Positions 36,396 through 48,748 are shown, numbered from the stretch's first letter. The stretch is DNA of 64,000 bases from Amoeboaphelidium protococcarum (GCA_023515745.1 JALECJ010000258.1:2360501-2424500); one strand, 5' to 3'. Notes: generated from the letters alone by a model not told the origin. Numbers and translations: made by a program.

Positions 36396-36732
36396 TTGTC
36401 TGTGTCTAGTTCGTATTAATATCATGATGGTGTTATTTAATTATAAATTATAGATTATAGATATGTCATTGACTTTTGTTTCTTATCCTCTTGATTCTCT
36501 TGACAGTTGATACTAAATTAAAACAATAAACCATTTAGGGTGACTGGGAGTTTCTACTGAAGATACATAAGAGATGCACTGTGATTGATTGTCTCATCTA
36601 CGCGAAACGAGTTGAGCAATTTTGTTTCAACAAACGAATCCACTTAATTTTGAATTTGGCTTATACCATCTCTTTCACTTAACCATTATTGAATAAATTG
36701 TAATTTAATAAATAGAATATCAACTTTAAGAG
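36396..36732. promoter_or_regulatory. AT-rich spacer upstream of UBE2C
   Basis: No gene. CGCGAAAC at 36601-36608, about 125 bp before ATG 36733, is the type of word bound by MBF/SBF/E2F-class cell-cycle regulators in other eukaryotes. Its role here is inference. Confidence 0.4.
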
Positions 36733-37260
36733 ATGTCGTAAGATTCTGTGACGAAGCGATTGCAAAGCGAGTTGTGTTAACTGATGGTAAGTTTTCGAGA
36801 ACAATATCACATGATATCAAAATTTAATCTCACGTTATTAATGTAGATGGCATCTGTACCAGGCATATCAGCGTTTCCTGAGAGCGATAACCTGAGGAAA
36901 TGGATTGGAACTGTTGAAGGCGCAGACAACACGCCTTATGCTGGTTAGACTTACAAGCTGTCATTGCAATTCACATCTGAGTATCCATTCAAGGCTCCAG
37001 TTGTCAAATTCATCACCTAGATCTATCATCCAAACGTAGATTTCGAGACTGGCACCATCTGTCTGGATATTCTGAAAGAGGAGTGGAGCGCGATATATAA
37101 CGTTCAGACTATCCTTATTTCGATTTAATCGCTGCTTGGTGAGCCGAATAATGACAGCCCTCTGAATGGACAGGCAGCGCAGTTGTGGTCAAACAAGAGC
37201 GACTTTTAGAAGGTGGTCAAATAGAAATACGAAGCAAATAAGCTTATCAACGAGCCATGA
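36733..37260 (+). CDS. UBE2C: Ubiquitin-conjugating enzyme E2 C (UBE2C-like)
   Basis: Two exons, 36733-36786 and 36847-37260, separated by a 60-nt GTAAG...GTAG intron; together 155 residues. In animals UBE2C is the initiating E2 of the anaphase-promoting complex. Diagnostic segments are [49 protein letters not shown], then [11 protein letters not shown] carrying the active-site Cys, and [16 protein letters not shown]. Four UAR codons fall at family Gln or polar positions. The convergent RanBPM gene ends 120 bp downstream. A CGCGAAAC word upstream would suit cell-cycle control. Confidence 0.94.
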
Positions 37261-37380
37261 TGATACTTGTCGCCGTGACAGTTTAGTATTCCGATGATAA
37301 ACTTTAGCCTATTGATGATAATTATGATGATTATTGCGATATAATGTTGAAAATAAAAGAGTGAGTGAGTAAATAATACT

Positions 37381-38961
37381 TCATTATGAACCTTCACTAT
37401 TCCTAATATAACTATTGAGGTCAACAAGACCGCATACACCATCATTCTTAGATTGGAGCTCCTTAAGACACTATACAACATGGTCAACTGACAGTTACAA
37501 ACTAGAGCCCATAACCTGACGGCGGTCTTTACCAGACAATTTACAACGCTCGCCCATAAAGTCTCTGTACAGGACTCTATTGATCTCCTCAGCCAAAGCC
37601 TATCTTCCAGATAGATCAAGCAAACTCCTTACTGGACTCTGCATAGGATCAGGATATGCCAATATACTAAAAGTATCTGTGAGAACACTCTAAATTAGTG
37701 GCGAATCATCGTCTCTAAACTCTTCTTATAAACTCTGTCCATACTATAAAGCCTAGGCAAGGATAACGTCACCCGATTAACTGCTGTCAGTTGACATAAT
37801 ACTACCATCTTGGACACCATCAATCTGCATCTAATGATCAGCATTCTGAGGATAATTAACTTGGATTATCATTTCAATAAACTTTCTGCACTTTAGATGG
37901 ACATACGCAAGCTCTTCATCATCAAAAGCACACGGATAAATTCGATCAATCAGCGAAATGGCATTATCGATATCACCCTTGCTGATGAGACTGCATATAT
38001 CCCTTCTCTACTCGCAGTCCTGCAGTCTGCGTTATAGATCTGCTTAAGATAACTGGGGGAATGAACTGGCCAATGAACGGGCACTCTCCAGCATACCTTC
38101 ATATAGAAGATAGTTGAGCACAATGAGGCCGAGATCATCCTCGAGAACATCATAACTGCTATGGATAACCTGCTAATACAACTTTGCCTTCTTCTCCTTA
38201 ATGTATTAAATAATGTCAAATCTGAATGGCTTCTATCCGAAATTGGACTCTACTACTTCACCAACTGTCCTCAGGCCAACACACGGATATAGTTGCAAAT
38301 TCTACCTGGTGATAGTTACGGAGGAAGTTCGCGCTGACGAACCAGAAGAGGATTGTAAATTCAACTACCGATAAAAGTCCCTAAAAGCAACACCAATTAA
38401 TGATCCATTCTTGGTATAAAATATGTCACCAGAGTGAAAGTTCACACCGCAGCCAATCACATCTCCAGTGGTAAAAGTGGGTCCAAATGGAACTCCAGTC
38501 CCACTGCAACCAAAGCTGTTACCATCATCTCCGTGATATCCCCAACTCTGCAACTCCCAACCGGGAAGCCGGGCAAGGGATACATTCTACAATTAGTACC
38601 CGATTCCTATATATCCATCTCTACCCTTGTCCACTATAGTTGTCTCATAGTAGTGAATGCTGTGATACGGACGAGCATATGTATTCGCACGGACAGATGC
38701 AGCGTCAGAATCGGATTTCCCTGGCCCGCTGTAAGTCACCCTGAGCTATTATCTCGACAAGTCTAGAATTGCACACTTGTCCTTGGTACTCCAACCGCTA
38801 GGGAACTGATTAATTGACTATGACTGAGTGTACTCTTATATGGAATCATCGCCAGTGTCACCAAATGGGTACAAGCTAAGATATTACATATACTCTGGCA
38901 TCTTCTTTAACTACCCCGATACAACAATGGGCACTTATTAATTCTCTTCACTCGGCGTCAT
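37381..38961 (-). CDS. RanBP9/10-type SPRY-LisH-CTLH protein (GID/CTLH E3 subunit)
   Basis: A 526-residue intronless frame, TGA 37381-37383, start ATG 38961. The SPRY domain covers roughly residues 60-215 ([53 protein letters not shown]). LisH follows ([19 protein letters not shown]), then CTLH ([20 protein letters not shown]) and a C-terminal CRA region ([16 protein letters not shown]). This order is that of RanBPM/Gid1, the scaffold of the GID/CTLH ubiquitin ligase. All Gln runs such as RQQL are UAR-encoded. It is expected to be cytosolic/nuclear. Confidence 0.92.
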
Positions 38962-39366
38962 ATTTATAGTTATCAATTAAAGCTTATCACTTTAATGTTC
39001 AATAATATAGGATAAGACTGATAGTATGCGGATTGTAAACTACTTTAAATGAAAAGAATCCACAGGTTATTCAGACGAAGAATTCGCTCGCTGTTTCCAA
39101 CGAAGAGAGACGTTGAGCGTTTGCTTTAACATTATTCAACCAGTGACGCGTTTGAGAATAAAAAAGCTGGCATTTATTTCCTCTAATGGTATTGCTCTAG
39201 TTATAGAGTGGAATTTTCATCCTCTCAATATGAAACATTGCCTGTGATAAGACTATACTTCAAATAGAATCAAGTGAAAATATCCTTAGAATGACATGTA
39301 AGAAATCTGATGAGATTAATTCATCAAGACAAATAGGTACAAATAGTGGATCAACGTGTCTCTCTC

Positions 39367-39915
39367 TCACTTGTACAGCACTTTGATCATCACCGCTGCG
39401 ATGAGTACCAATGGAACAAATAATCTGACGTAGAACATACCATCTGCCTGTTACTAATGACCTCCCTTGTTACTGTTAGAAGATGAGGCAGAACTCTTGT
39501 TGATTTGAGTATTAGGCGATTTGACAGCACCATCAGAAGTCTACATAATAATAGATAACGCTGAAAGCAATCATTAATTAGTATACATCTTAGTATAGCA
39601 ATGATCTAACCTTTAAAGAGCCGACGAGGTAATCTTTCAACTACTCTCGCGCGTCTTCGCTGTGTCCAACATCCTCAAAAGCCTCAGTAGCATCCTGACC
39701 AGCATGTTCAAGCAAAACTTCTTCTCCACCAGGGCTACATAATTTATTCGGTGATAAATGAGTAGAAATAATCAAGTAACAAGATTAGCGGCGACTTACT
39801 GCTCATCCAGGAACTTTGTCACGTTATACACTTGATTATGGACGGTAAACCAGATGTCGGTCTTTGCTTAGTGCATCGCAACCTCATCTGCGGAATACTC
39901 TTTTACTGGCGCCAT
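39367..39915 (-). CDS. CYB5: Cytochrome b5, tail-anchored
   Basis: Three exons (39800-39915, 39611-39734, 39367-39540) joined by GT...TAG introns of 65 and 70 nt; 137 residues, stop TGA. Splicing of the first intron rebuilds the codon for His in the heme motif EHPGG. The second heme-ligand region is [10 protein letters not shown] Ser/Asn-rich linker leads to the C-terminal hydrophobic anchor ([20 protein letters not shown]). It should sit on the ER or outer mitochondrial membrane and pass electrons to desaturases and related enzymes. Confidence 0.95.
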
Positions 39916-40692
39916 TTGATTACTAATTATCTACTAAAAATTCTTCAAAAGATTGAAAGAGGTAATAAATTTGCTGTTTGAAGCAGGCCCGCTGTGCGTT
40001 AGATTTCCTCTGGAGAAAGAATAATTATCGGCTTTGGAGGCTCGGCTCGAGCGCGACATTCCGGTGGAATTGTGGCTGATCGAATCGGGGCAAGTCGAAG
40101 CTTTATCGCTACACGCTAGTTTCATATATAAGCCTTCATTTAATTCTAGGCACAAGTAATTGGTCCCACACGACAAGATAAAGAAGGCATTAGGATGGAT
40201 TCATTATGAGATTTTATTGAAACGATAATATGACCGTGCTAAATACATGCTAAGATCATAAGCACGCTTTGTCTTTGTTCGTTAGTCTAATGAGCAAAAC
40301 ATATTTTGTCTATTATAAAAACAAGAAGAGTCCTTTAATTACACTGACAAGCTGCAACTTGATCTTAAAATTCCTGAGATTGTTTTAAAGTATTTATAGG
40401 ACAGAAAGTAAGAAAGCATAACTCTCTTTGTGAAGTGGTGGCAGCAACAATAGCAGTTGCTAAGGAGAAGAATGGACGAAACGTGTGCATGCCAAACTGT
40501 TGCAGAGGAGGAAGGAGTCCGATGGATGAAACGCGCGTTTCAGACAATGTGAAACAGAAACGCACTCCGTTTCAGAGCGTATCACATGACCATTGTGAAA
40601 TGGAAACAAACAATCAAACAATTGAACAAAACGCAAACTCGACCCCACACTAACTTCTTATCCTCCTGGCTCTACACATCTACGAAAGGAAA
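39916..40692. promoter_or_regulatory. Spacer with GAAACGCGCGTTTC palindrome
   Basis: No convincing gene. A perfect 14-bp palindrome lies at 40528-40541, with further GAAACG words within about 60 bp on either side (near 40,478 and 40,555). A minus-strand Ser-rich frame (39,934-40,176) is the upstream extension of no recognised gene. Confidence 0.45.
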
Positions 40693-42765
40693 ATGTCTAT
40701 TGCTGGAGAACTTTGCGACTTTAGTGAAGCATTATTTGCTGAAACTACTACTACTATTACTACTACTACCACTTTGTTTGGCGCCGCCGCTGTGGCTAGA
40801 GTGTGCTACTCTGCTGCTGCTTGTTGGGCGTTCCGTAAAGCTCCACCTCCACCATCCCCCCTCATCTCCATCTCCACTCCACCCGGAACACCACAAGTTA
40901 AGAAGCAGTAGCATAGGCCCAGTAACTTCCTATCTGCTTCTCCGCCTCCTAGACATGTGCTGAACTTTGTGTCAGTGACGGGAGAGCTGTCCCTGAGAGT
41001 AGATGAAGTGAAAAGTCGACACTCTGGGGCGACAGTGGCCACACAAGGTAACTCTGGTTCTGGTTCTGGCTCTGCTGGCTCTACTCCGCTTTCTGTCGCT
41101 GCTCCATCTGTTGCTGGTCCTCCTGGTACTCCTGGTCCTGAGTCTAGTGATGCCGCTCCTGCCTCTGCTCTGTGTCAGGTTATTGCACCGCTGATGCCTC
41201 GTGCTCCGGTGTTTCCGACTGGCGAGCTTCGATCTCCTCGTCCCGGCTTCGGTATACCAATGTCAGAGTTCCGCTAGGCTGCGCTTGGCAATGAGAAAAT
41301 TTAGGCTCAAGCTGGTAAATCCAGGCTAGCTGATCGTTTTCTTAAAGCCATGAAGCGAGGCCCTGCTGGTTACCGCGATAACGGAAAAGCTGACCGGCGG
41401 CGTCGTTAAGAAGTAACAGACAGCTGGTAAGCTAAGCTGAAGACGATGGGTGGCACTCGTCGCTTTTCCCGTGTATGGCATTCTGTGACTCCTGATAATC
41501 TGGAAGACTTTGACATCCTTAGGGAGGCCAAGCCTGAAAGTGCGTCGGTGGAATAGATTGCTAGCGGAAAAGTAAAGAAGATGATTCCTTGGTGTAATGG
41601 CAAGTCTTTTTATAGACGCACCACGATCGAGGTCTCCTTCTTGTAGACTGCCTACTATGCTACTATGGACTTCTACATTGAGCGGAATAGAGCTGGTAAG
41701 TCGAACCAAGGCTGGTTTGCTTTGTGGGACTTGTTTTAGAGGCTGGTTATCTCTGAGTAAGTTTTATATCTATCTGTTTGCAATATTTAATTTATAATGC
41801 TCGTTTGTGTAGTTCATGAATGTGAATCTGAATGGCCACCTCTGCTCTGTATATAGGTTCGACTACACAACAACATCACAGCAACTACACAACAACTACG
41901 ACGACAACTACACAGCAACTACGACGACAACAACAGCTAATACACAACTAACGTAGTTTAATAATAAAAAAATACAAAAATACAAAAAAAAATAATACAA
42001 AAAATATAAAAATACCAAAAAAGGCCCTAGGCCATGTTCTCTAACCTGTTGAATGTGTAGGTACTTTACTGCTGCTGCGCCCTTCTGGTTTTGGACTCTC
42101 AGTGGACATTTTGGATTTTTTTTGATTTTGTGGTAAGTGCATTCTATATTGAGGTGACGACAAGGCTTTGGTACGAGAAGCAAGTGGCGGACGTGATACA
42201 TTCTCATCCAACGGTAAGGTTCTACTACTTGCTGATATTGCAACATTATACTTTATGATCTCTCTCGTTATGTAGGATGAGTTTGTGATTGCAACTTGCT
42301 TCGCCCAGTTAAGGTTGCAGCAGGAAGGTAAGCTTGTATTATTCGCTGTTGTAACTTTTGTGAATTTATGTAGGTGTTATATTGCTCTGGTTGCTCTCAC
42401 TGTGTCCTCTGGTCTGCATGATACGTTTCCTCCGACTATTCTCCCCATCTCTGATTCTCAATCACTCGCTGTTGGTGCATTCCTCTCTCCTGCACAGGTC
42501 TGCCCAAGGCTCTCCCCTCCGCATGCTCAACCTCGTTACTTGTCTCTCTGCGTTGCTTAATGGTAACCTGATTATGACTGATCCTCTCAAGATACCTCTG
42601 CTTCTGTCTGCTAATGGTAAGGTTTTGACTCAGTCCGTCTGTTCTGCTCTGGTCAAGCTCTGTCTATTTTCTATGTCTCCATCCTCTGTCCTCTTCTCGT
42701 CTCTTCTTCCTCTGGTGTCTCCTGTACTCTGCCTGTCTGGTGTATCCTCTTGCACGCGTTCCTGA
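40693..42765 (+). CDS. Orphan gene, low-complexity N-terminus, probable multi-exon
   Basis: ATG 40693 opens MSIAGELCDFSEALFAETTT. The frame has a Thr run, a Pro/Ser/Gly-rich region (APPPPSPLIS, GNSGSGSGSAGS, VAGPPGTPGPESS) and a more ordered basic domain (about residues 200-355) containing AMKRGPAGYRDNGKADRRRR, WHSVTPDNLEDFDILREAK and KKMIPWCNGKSFYRRTT. If the GTAAGT...GTGTAG intron at 41757-41812 is removed, a TGA ends it at 41819 (356 residues). If it is retained, the frame continues to VTTRLWYEKQVADVIHSHPT. From there further GTAAG...TAG introns (near 42,220-42,275 and 42,336-42,373) would connect to a Leu/Ser-rich frame ending at 42765. Base composition is richer in G+C and pyrimidines than the neighbours. 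No family recognised; the model is tentative. Confidence 0.4.
41872..42021. repeat. ACA/ACG trinucleotide and A-rich tracts
   Basis: Imperfect ACN repeats (41872-41951) grade into an A-rich stretch (41957-42021) inside the orphan-gene region. Confidence 0.8.
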
Positions 42766-42810
42766 ATATCAGTTTATCCAAATGCACATTATAGTCCTCT
42801 GCTGCTTCCT

Positions 42811-42985
42811 CTGTTGGTATCTTTCCTCCCCCCCTCTCTCTCTCTCTCTCTGTCTGTCTCCTTTCGGTTGGTATGCCCTCTCTCTCTCTCTCTCTCTCTA
42901 CTGGTATACCCTTCCATTCTCTGTCTGTCTCTATGTTGGTATCCTCTTCCTCTGCCTGATTCTCTTTCTGCTGGCGTGTCTCTAC
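42811..42985. repeat. Pyrimidine minisatellite
   Basis: Imperfect units each begin TTGGTAT or TGGTATA and continue into CT/TGTC runs. Copies begin near 42813, 42868, 42902 and 42934, with (CT)n cores. The spacer 42766-43324 otherwise shows no gene. Confidence 0.7.
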
Positions 42986-43324
42986 CTCACTGGATCACTT
43001 TGGATGTTGAACATTGATGGCAGTTGAATTTTAATTCTTTCTCTTTGTAAAATGATATCTTTGAGCTTGGTTTATCTTTTCACATTTCAGTCTATTAGAT
43101 TAAAGCGCCAGTTTCAACAACAGTACCAAGTTCCAAACAATCTATGACTTTAGACGCGGCAATTGCGATCCTTAAAGCTGCTGTTTTTGCGTGATCAACT
43201 CAAGCTGTGACTGAGTGCGAGACAAAGGGGCGCTCTTTCAGGACTTTAGTTTCGCTGTGGATTCGTCTATCGAGCGTTAATATTACAACAATAACCCACA
43301 CTTACACAATTTCAAGTTTAAATT

Positions 43325-44131
43325 ATGGCCAAAGTACCGCGTAATTTCAAGTTATTAGAAGAGCTGGAGAAGGGAGAGAAAGGAATCGGAGATGGAAGTG
43401 TCAGTTATGGACTGGCAGACAGTGACGATCTGTTAATGTCCAATTGGAATGGTACCATATTAGGTCCATCACACGTAAGTTGAACTATTTGAACATGCGC
43501 CTATAAGCTGTATAATGCGTTCGCTCACTATGGAAATCTCATACGTCTTTATTATCCTCATTGTCAATCTCTAAACACTCTTACTGCTATCTTCCAAGTC
43601 TATTATGTTCCAAATCAATAGCAGCGTGTGAGAATAGAGAGATTGAACGATGGATGGTGATGATGAGTATATGAGATCTGGTAGTTGGAGTGAATCTATA
43701 CAATTTTGTAGACTGTGCATGAGAATAGAATATACTCTGTCAAGATTCATTGTGGTGACAATTATCCTGAAGAGGCTCCCACCGTATACTTTCACAGCAA
43801 GATTAATCTGAGCTGTGTGAATTAGTCTAATGGACGCGTAAGACTTTATACAGTTGATATGCTCTATTGTCTTACATTATTATATGCTGTTCCATTGTTA
43901 TGGTTTTGATGTAGGTTGAAAAGTCTAAATTGAACTGTCTTAGCTCTTGGAGAAGAACATTTTCCATTGAGACTGTGCTCAGTGAGTTGAGAAAGTAAGT
44001 CTAGTACTATGGATGTTGTTGTATACTGTGATGATGTTCTTATACTACTCTTTGATCAAGTGTGTAGAGAAATGGCATCTGGATCTAATAAGAAGGCAAC
44101 TCAACCTCCAGAAGGCTCGTATTACAATTGA
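43325..44131 (+). CDS. UBE2V: Ubiquitin E2 variant (UEV1/MMS2-like)
   Basis: Four exons: 43325-43474, 43712-43837, 43915-43994 and 44068-44131. The introns (237, 77 and 73 nt) start GTAAG and end TAG; the spliced frame gives 139 residues and TGA. Typical segments are [73 protein letters not shown] and [13 protein letters not shown]. The E2 active-site region lacks the catalytic cysteine, as expected for a UEV. With UBC13 it builds Lys63-linked ubiquitin chains for DNA-damage tolerance and signalling. The first intron is unusually long for this locus. Confidence 0.93.
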
Positions 44132-44302
44132 TCACTGTATTATACAGCATATCAGTGTATCGACTATCACTCTGATGATGGTACATTGATCGCGATTTAA
44201 TACACTCTGTATGCATTAATCTAGTTGTTGGTAAAATTTTTATTATCTTCTTAAATCACGCTTAAAGTAAGATATAGTAATGTTTATTCAGGTACATTAT
44301 AT

Positions 44303-45622
44303 TCATACTAGATTCTTGAACAAGTCTTCTTTAAGCTGTTCAGCATCAAGAGCATTCTGTAACTTGAGTTGGCAAATCTTGACACGACTCTATATTTGAT
44401 CCAACTATTAGGATACATAAGACTAATGTGGTTAAATCAACGCTCTATTATCAGCAGAATCAGAATCTTTAGTATTATGTTGATCTGAATGACTCTTCTT
44501 CTCCTGTGGACTCTGCAAGCCTTTCTACTACTACTACTACTGTTATCGACCAAGATGGGTGGACTGATTCAGACTATTGTCAGAGAAATTATCTCTCTCC
44601 ATGGACTGCTTATCACTACTATGTGTAGATCCACCACCTGAAGCCAATTGATTAACATTGGTGGATGAAATATCATGAGGTAGTAGAGTATACATTGATG
44701 GATTATAGGTGGTATTATTACCGCGTTCCATGGATTCAATTTGACTACAACTTGTTACATCTTCAATAGCTGCGGCAATTGAATTAATGTCCTCACAAAC
44801 CAACTTCAATGCATGTCCATCTGCACTGAATAACGGGTTCACCGTGATATTGTCCAACCAGTTCTCCTTGTCCAGATGCTATAATAGTACACGATCAGAT
44901 TCGCTCTGGAAATATGAAATAGTTAGGGGATAGTACTTGTCAGCATATACACCCAGATCATCCAACTTATCCTGTGGTATGTTATCATACTACTACTTTT
45001 AAACTTTCTTTGACGTGGCGGTAGCGGTAGTAGTACTCTTAGACTAGCTACTAGCATGATGATCGCGAGGATAAGTTCTGAATGCTCCAATCTCCACTTT
45101 CTAACGCCCTCCTTCAGCATTACTCAACGTTGTCTTGGGATCAATCACCACGGCCAGGTACGGTTCACTAAACTACTATTACAACTGTTGAGTAGTGACA
45201 TCAATCCCGCTGAGCCAGCATTTATATCCAGGGTGAGAGTGATACCATCCAATTACATTTTCCATGCGTCCAGACTGGTGATACATCTCCATGTACTGCA
45301 CCATGTACTCGTACGCTTCAGCCTAAGCATTCACACGCGTCTCCGTACCCTCAACAGGTAGACTGAAGGAGTCCAGCACCACCAGACTGTTGCCAATCAC
45401 CCTGCCAATCATCAGGCCCATCACTTCAATGTCTCCCCCAGAATGAGCATGTGTTGTCATTTTAACCAGAGCCGATGCAGAGATGTGGACATGTTTAAAG
45501 TACTCTGGATCACCCAGCCACGGCTTTGCATCCAACTAAGACTTTTGACTCTTTGGATCAAACTTGAATAATTGAGCGTCTTAATCGTCGTTGCTTTCCT
45601 TTAATTAATTCTAGACAGTCAT
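44303..45622 (-). CDS. CSN5: COP9 signalosome subunit 5 (JAMM deneddylase)
   Basis: A 439-residue intronless frame, start ATG 45622, TGA 44303-44305. The MPN/JAMM metal site is complete: the upstream Glu lies in [13 protein letters not shown], and [14 protein letters not shown] supplies the two His and the Asp. [19 protein letters not shown] and [13 protein letters not shown] are characteristic of CSN5 rather than Rpn11. A Ser/Thr/Gln-rich linker contains a run of UAR-encoded Gln (about 44,527-44,545). The enzyme removes NEDD8 from cullins and so controls SCF ligases. It lies convergent with the UEV gene. Confidence 0.95.
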
Positions 45623-45831
45623 ACTATTATTATAATACTTCAAGTTGGAGTTTGATAGGATCAAGTGGTGGTTATGCGAGTTTTGATTAAAAATGAAAAC
45701 GAAGATCAAACGAGGAGCGATCAAGTAAAGAGAAAGAGACTATTCATTGCGGTGACAAGTCATTTTAAGTAGATAGAAAGATGTGAAATATTATCACCTC
45801 CATCACCGCTACTCAATTATCAACATTATAA

Positions 45832-48748
45832 TCAAATTTCAAACTTTTGGCGCTTGATGTGCAGCACGTTCTGCTTGATCAAATCGCGCAGCATTGGTTG
45901 ATATACAGACTTCATGGTTGGCAGGAGGATTCCTTTATCACGCAGGCCATTATTCAAAATCAGATTAGCTCCAATAGCGGCTGGGATACCGACAGTCTTT
46001 GCCATTGCTGTATGACCAGCTGGGTCTCCATACTCTATCATGGAGATGGTATGTCTCTCCTTGGCCGAATCTCCCTTATAGATTGTAAAGTCATGATGAA
46101 GTATGACCAAATCTCTTTCACCTTCGAGGTATTTCAACTTTTACTCTAAAACTTCACATAGTGCATCCAATTTGGAGTTTCTATTCTTGATTTTAAAATC
46201 ATTGTTGAAAAGTCCAAGCCATTTGAAAGCATCCACCACAGCGACTCTCTGATTATCGTGAATCTTGTTGGCGAATAATTGATCTAGCGATTGAGCATCT
46301 GCCGACTTGAGACAATGATCCCAGAATGATGTCCAATCTTCAACTGAAGATGGAAGACGGTTTTAAATGTCCAACATGCCCAAATCTCTCACGCCACGCA
46401 TCAATTCACTAAATCCTCTAAATCTTAACGTGCCTCTGAACATTGTGTCAAGATCAGAATCAACCAGGCCATAAGTCTTGATATACTTCATACTATTTCT
46501 GTTGGGGAGCACCTCAAGATTGAAGCCTTTGTACAATTCAATACCTTCTGCATAGTCCAAAATCGAACCACCTTCCCCGATTTTTACCAATTCTCCATCC
46601 ATTCTATACTGCGCTGGATTAAGAGCTGCTAGTAATACACCACGTGGAGACCAACTGAATTTGTATCCAAACGGATTATCTGAACACTCGGGTGCAGGCA
46701 GACCGCCACACACCGACTTGAAAGATGTGATTTTGTATCCTTGCGTCTTGACAGAATCGAAGAACTCCATAGCTAGCAGGTGATCAATACCAGGATCGAG
46801 GCCGACTTCATTAAGAACAGATATTCTAGCCTGATCAATCTCTCCTCTTTTGGACTCAATCTGAGGAGACAGATAACTGGCAGTCACCATATTTCTCTTT
46901 GCAGATATACAGGCATCAAGTACTTGCGGATGAAACATTGCAGGTACTAAGCTGATTGCAATGTCATGTCTATGCACTAAATCATGGAGTTCCTATGCAT
47001 TGGAGACATCTAAACCGGCAACTTAAACATTCTTGTATGGTTGCACAAGTCTATGAGCTTCTTCTTGATTATTACTCGCAATAGTGATATCAACATTGCC
47101 TTATTATTGCAAGTAGTCGATAACGGGAGCGCACACTCTGCCAGATCCCAATATCAGTGCCTTCTTGTTCACTTTAATGTTCAATGCGGAATCAACCAAG
47201 GGCTTCAAATTCTAAAATCTTGAAATCAGCTTACCATTCTAAGCAATAGTTGCATTCTACATCACTTTATTGCTGCCTTTCTAAAGATACTCCATTAGCA
47301 GAGGTGTCAAATGAGTACTGAAATGCTTAGTTGCTTCGAATGGCATTTCCGCCGGCAGATTATCAATGGACATGACTGTAAAACCATCTTTACCAATCCC
47401 TGGAGTCTATTTAATTGTCGACTAGGATGCATCAACAGTAAAGAATGGCTCATCAATGGTGGAAGCATGATCCATAAACTCCAGAGGCCCAGAAATGTCA
47501 CAAGAAATATCAGCTACTGCCAACATTTTTAAAGGAGTTGACTTTTATAGCTAGAGCAATTAATCATTAGTCAAGAGTCGTGGATAGTTTTCATCCCAAT
47601 AAGCACCATTTACAAGAACTGAAGTTTAAGGTACAACTTTCTCGTGGAATACAGACCGATACGCCTTAGTGCCCTGCGTTAAATAGTCCTGCATATCAAA
47701 TCGCTTACCTTGAGTGTTCACCAAATAATCCTCAGGCTTCAGCATAACTCCATAAATCTTATCACTCTTCAGTTGATCTGCACCAGTCTGTAATAATTAG
47801 TCCAACGTGATCATCTAATGAGGCAGTTTTTAAAAGATTTACAATGCTCCCTACACAAATTATATCAATGATATTCAAATCAATATTCTTAGTAATTCAG
47901 AATATGTAGAGAATACATACATACCTTGGTCACGTTGCCTGCACCGGTAAACATAAAGGTCAGAGGACCAAAATCTTTGGATAGTCCACCTGAGGCAATC
48001 AATCTACCAGCAGCTGCAACTTGCTCTTCAGCCTGCTTCAGCTCATAATGATTATAAGCTCTGGATATGTTCACAAACGGCGTATTATATCCATGGGACA
48101 ACAGCTTTAAACCTAGACCATGTAGGATATCAATCATACCAGCGTATCCAGCATATTATCCAAAAGCTACCAATCTTCTCTGCTACTAGTCGACCAACAG
48201 TTCATAATCCATCAGATGAATATTCTACACTGAATGATATTATAGAAATTATCACATTACGATATGAGTATAAACACAGCAACATACCTTTTCTAAGACA
48301 CTCTTCAAAAGTGGCATATTATGCTTCTATCCCTTGTGTGTATGACTAAAGAACATGTATTACTTATTGGGAATCAGCTGCTTGACGGGAACCTCTTTAA
48401 TGCCCAATATCAAATCAGCTTCACTCAAATCATCCTTAACAATTGCACCAGCCTACACATTATCATTAATGAGAAATTCCGATAAATTTAGAACAATTGG
48501 AACAAAAAAAATACCTTGGAGTATTCTTGATCAGTGAAAATTCTCTTATTACAAGGTTGAATGAACACCTACGAGTGTTTACTCAGATCTGAGACAGCCT
48601 GTGGAGTCAGTGGTGAGCGCCGTTCCCACTTCCCCTTATCCTCTCTCCGGATACCGATAGACTTGAACCTCTTCTAAGAATACTGTAACTATTTCACTCC
48701 ATTACCAGCACTGACTCGCAGTAAAGAGGATTGTTTCAACAACATCAT
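45832..48748 (-). CDS. AASS: Bifunctional lysine-ketoglutarate reductase/saccharopine dehydrogenase
   Basis: Four exons (48515-48748, 48288-48452, 47925-48224, 45832-47850) with GT...TAG introns of 62, 63 and 74 nt; 905 residues, close to the animal enzyme. The start MMLLKQSSLLRVSAGNGVKQ is rich in Ser, Leu and basic residues with no acids, a plausible mitochondrial presequence. The LKR half begins with SIGIRREDKGKWERRSPLTP and includes MFTGAGNVTKGA. The SDH half has the dinucleotide loop KKALILGSGRVCAPVIDYL (about residue 460), DPGIDHLLAMEFFD and GGLPAPECSDNPFGYKFSWS. It converts lysine to glutamate plus aminoadipate semialdehyde. The fusion is the catabolic form known in animals and plants. 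Confidence 0.95.

Noticed and set aside
37206-37619. Long minus-strand frame across the UBE2C/RanBPM junction
   Set aside because: It overlaps the true RanBPM C-terminus in another phase and has no recognisable content.
41757-42260. Treating 41757-42260 as firm coding sequence of the orphan gene
   Set aside because: The stretch is open only because UAR is sense and TGA is rare in A-rich repeats; an excellent intron at 41757-41812 would end the protein at once.
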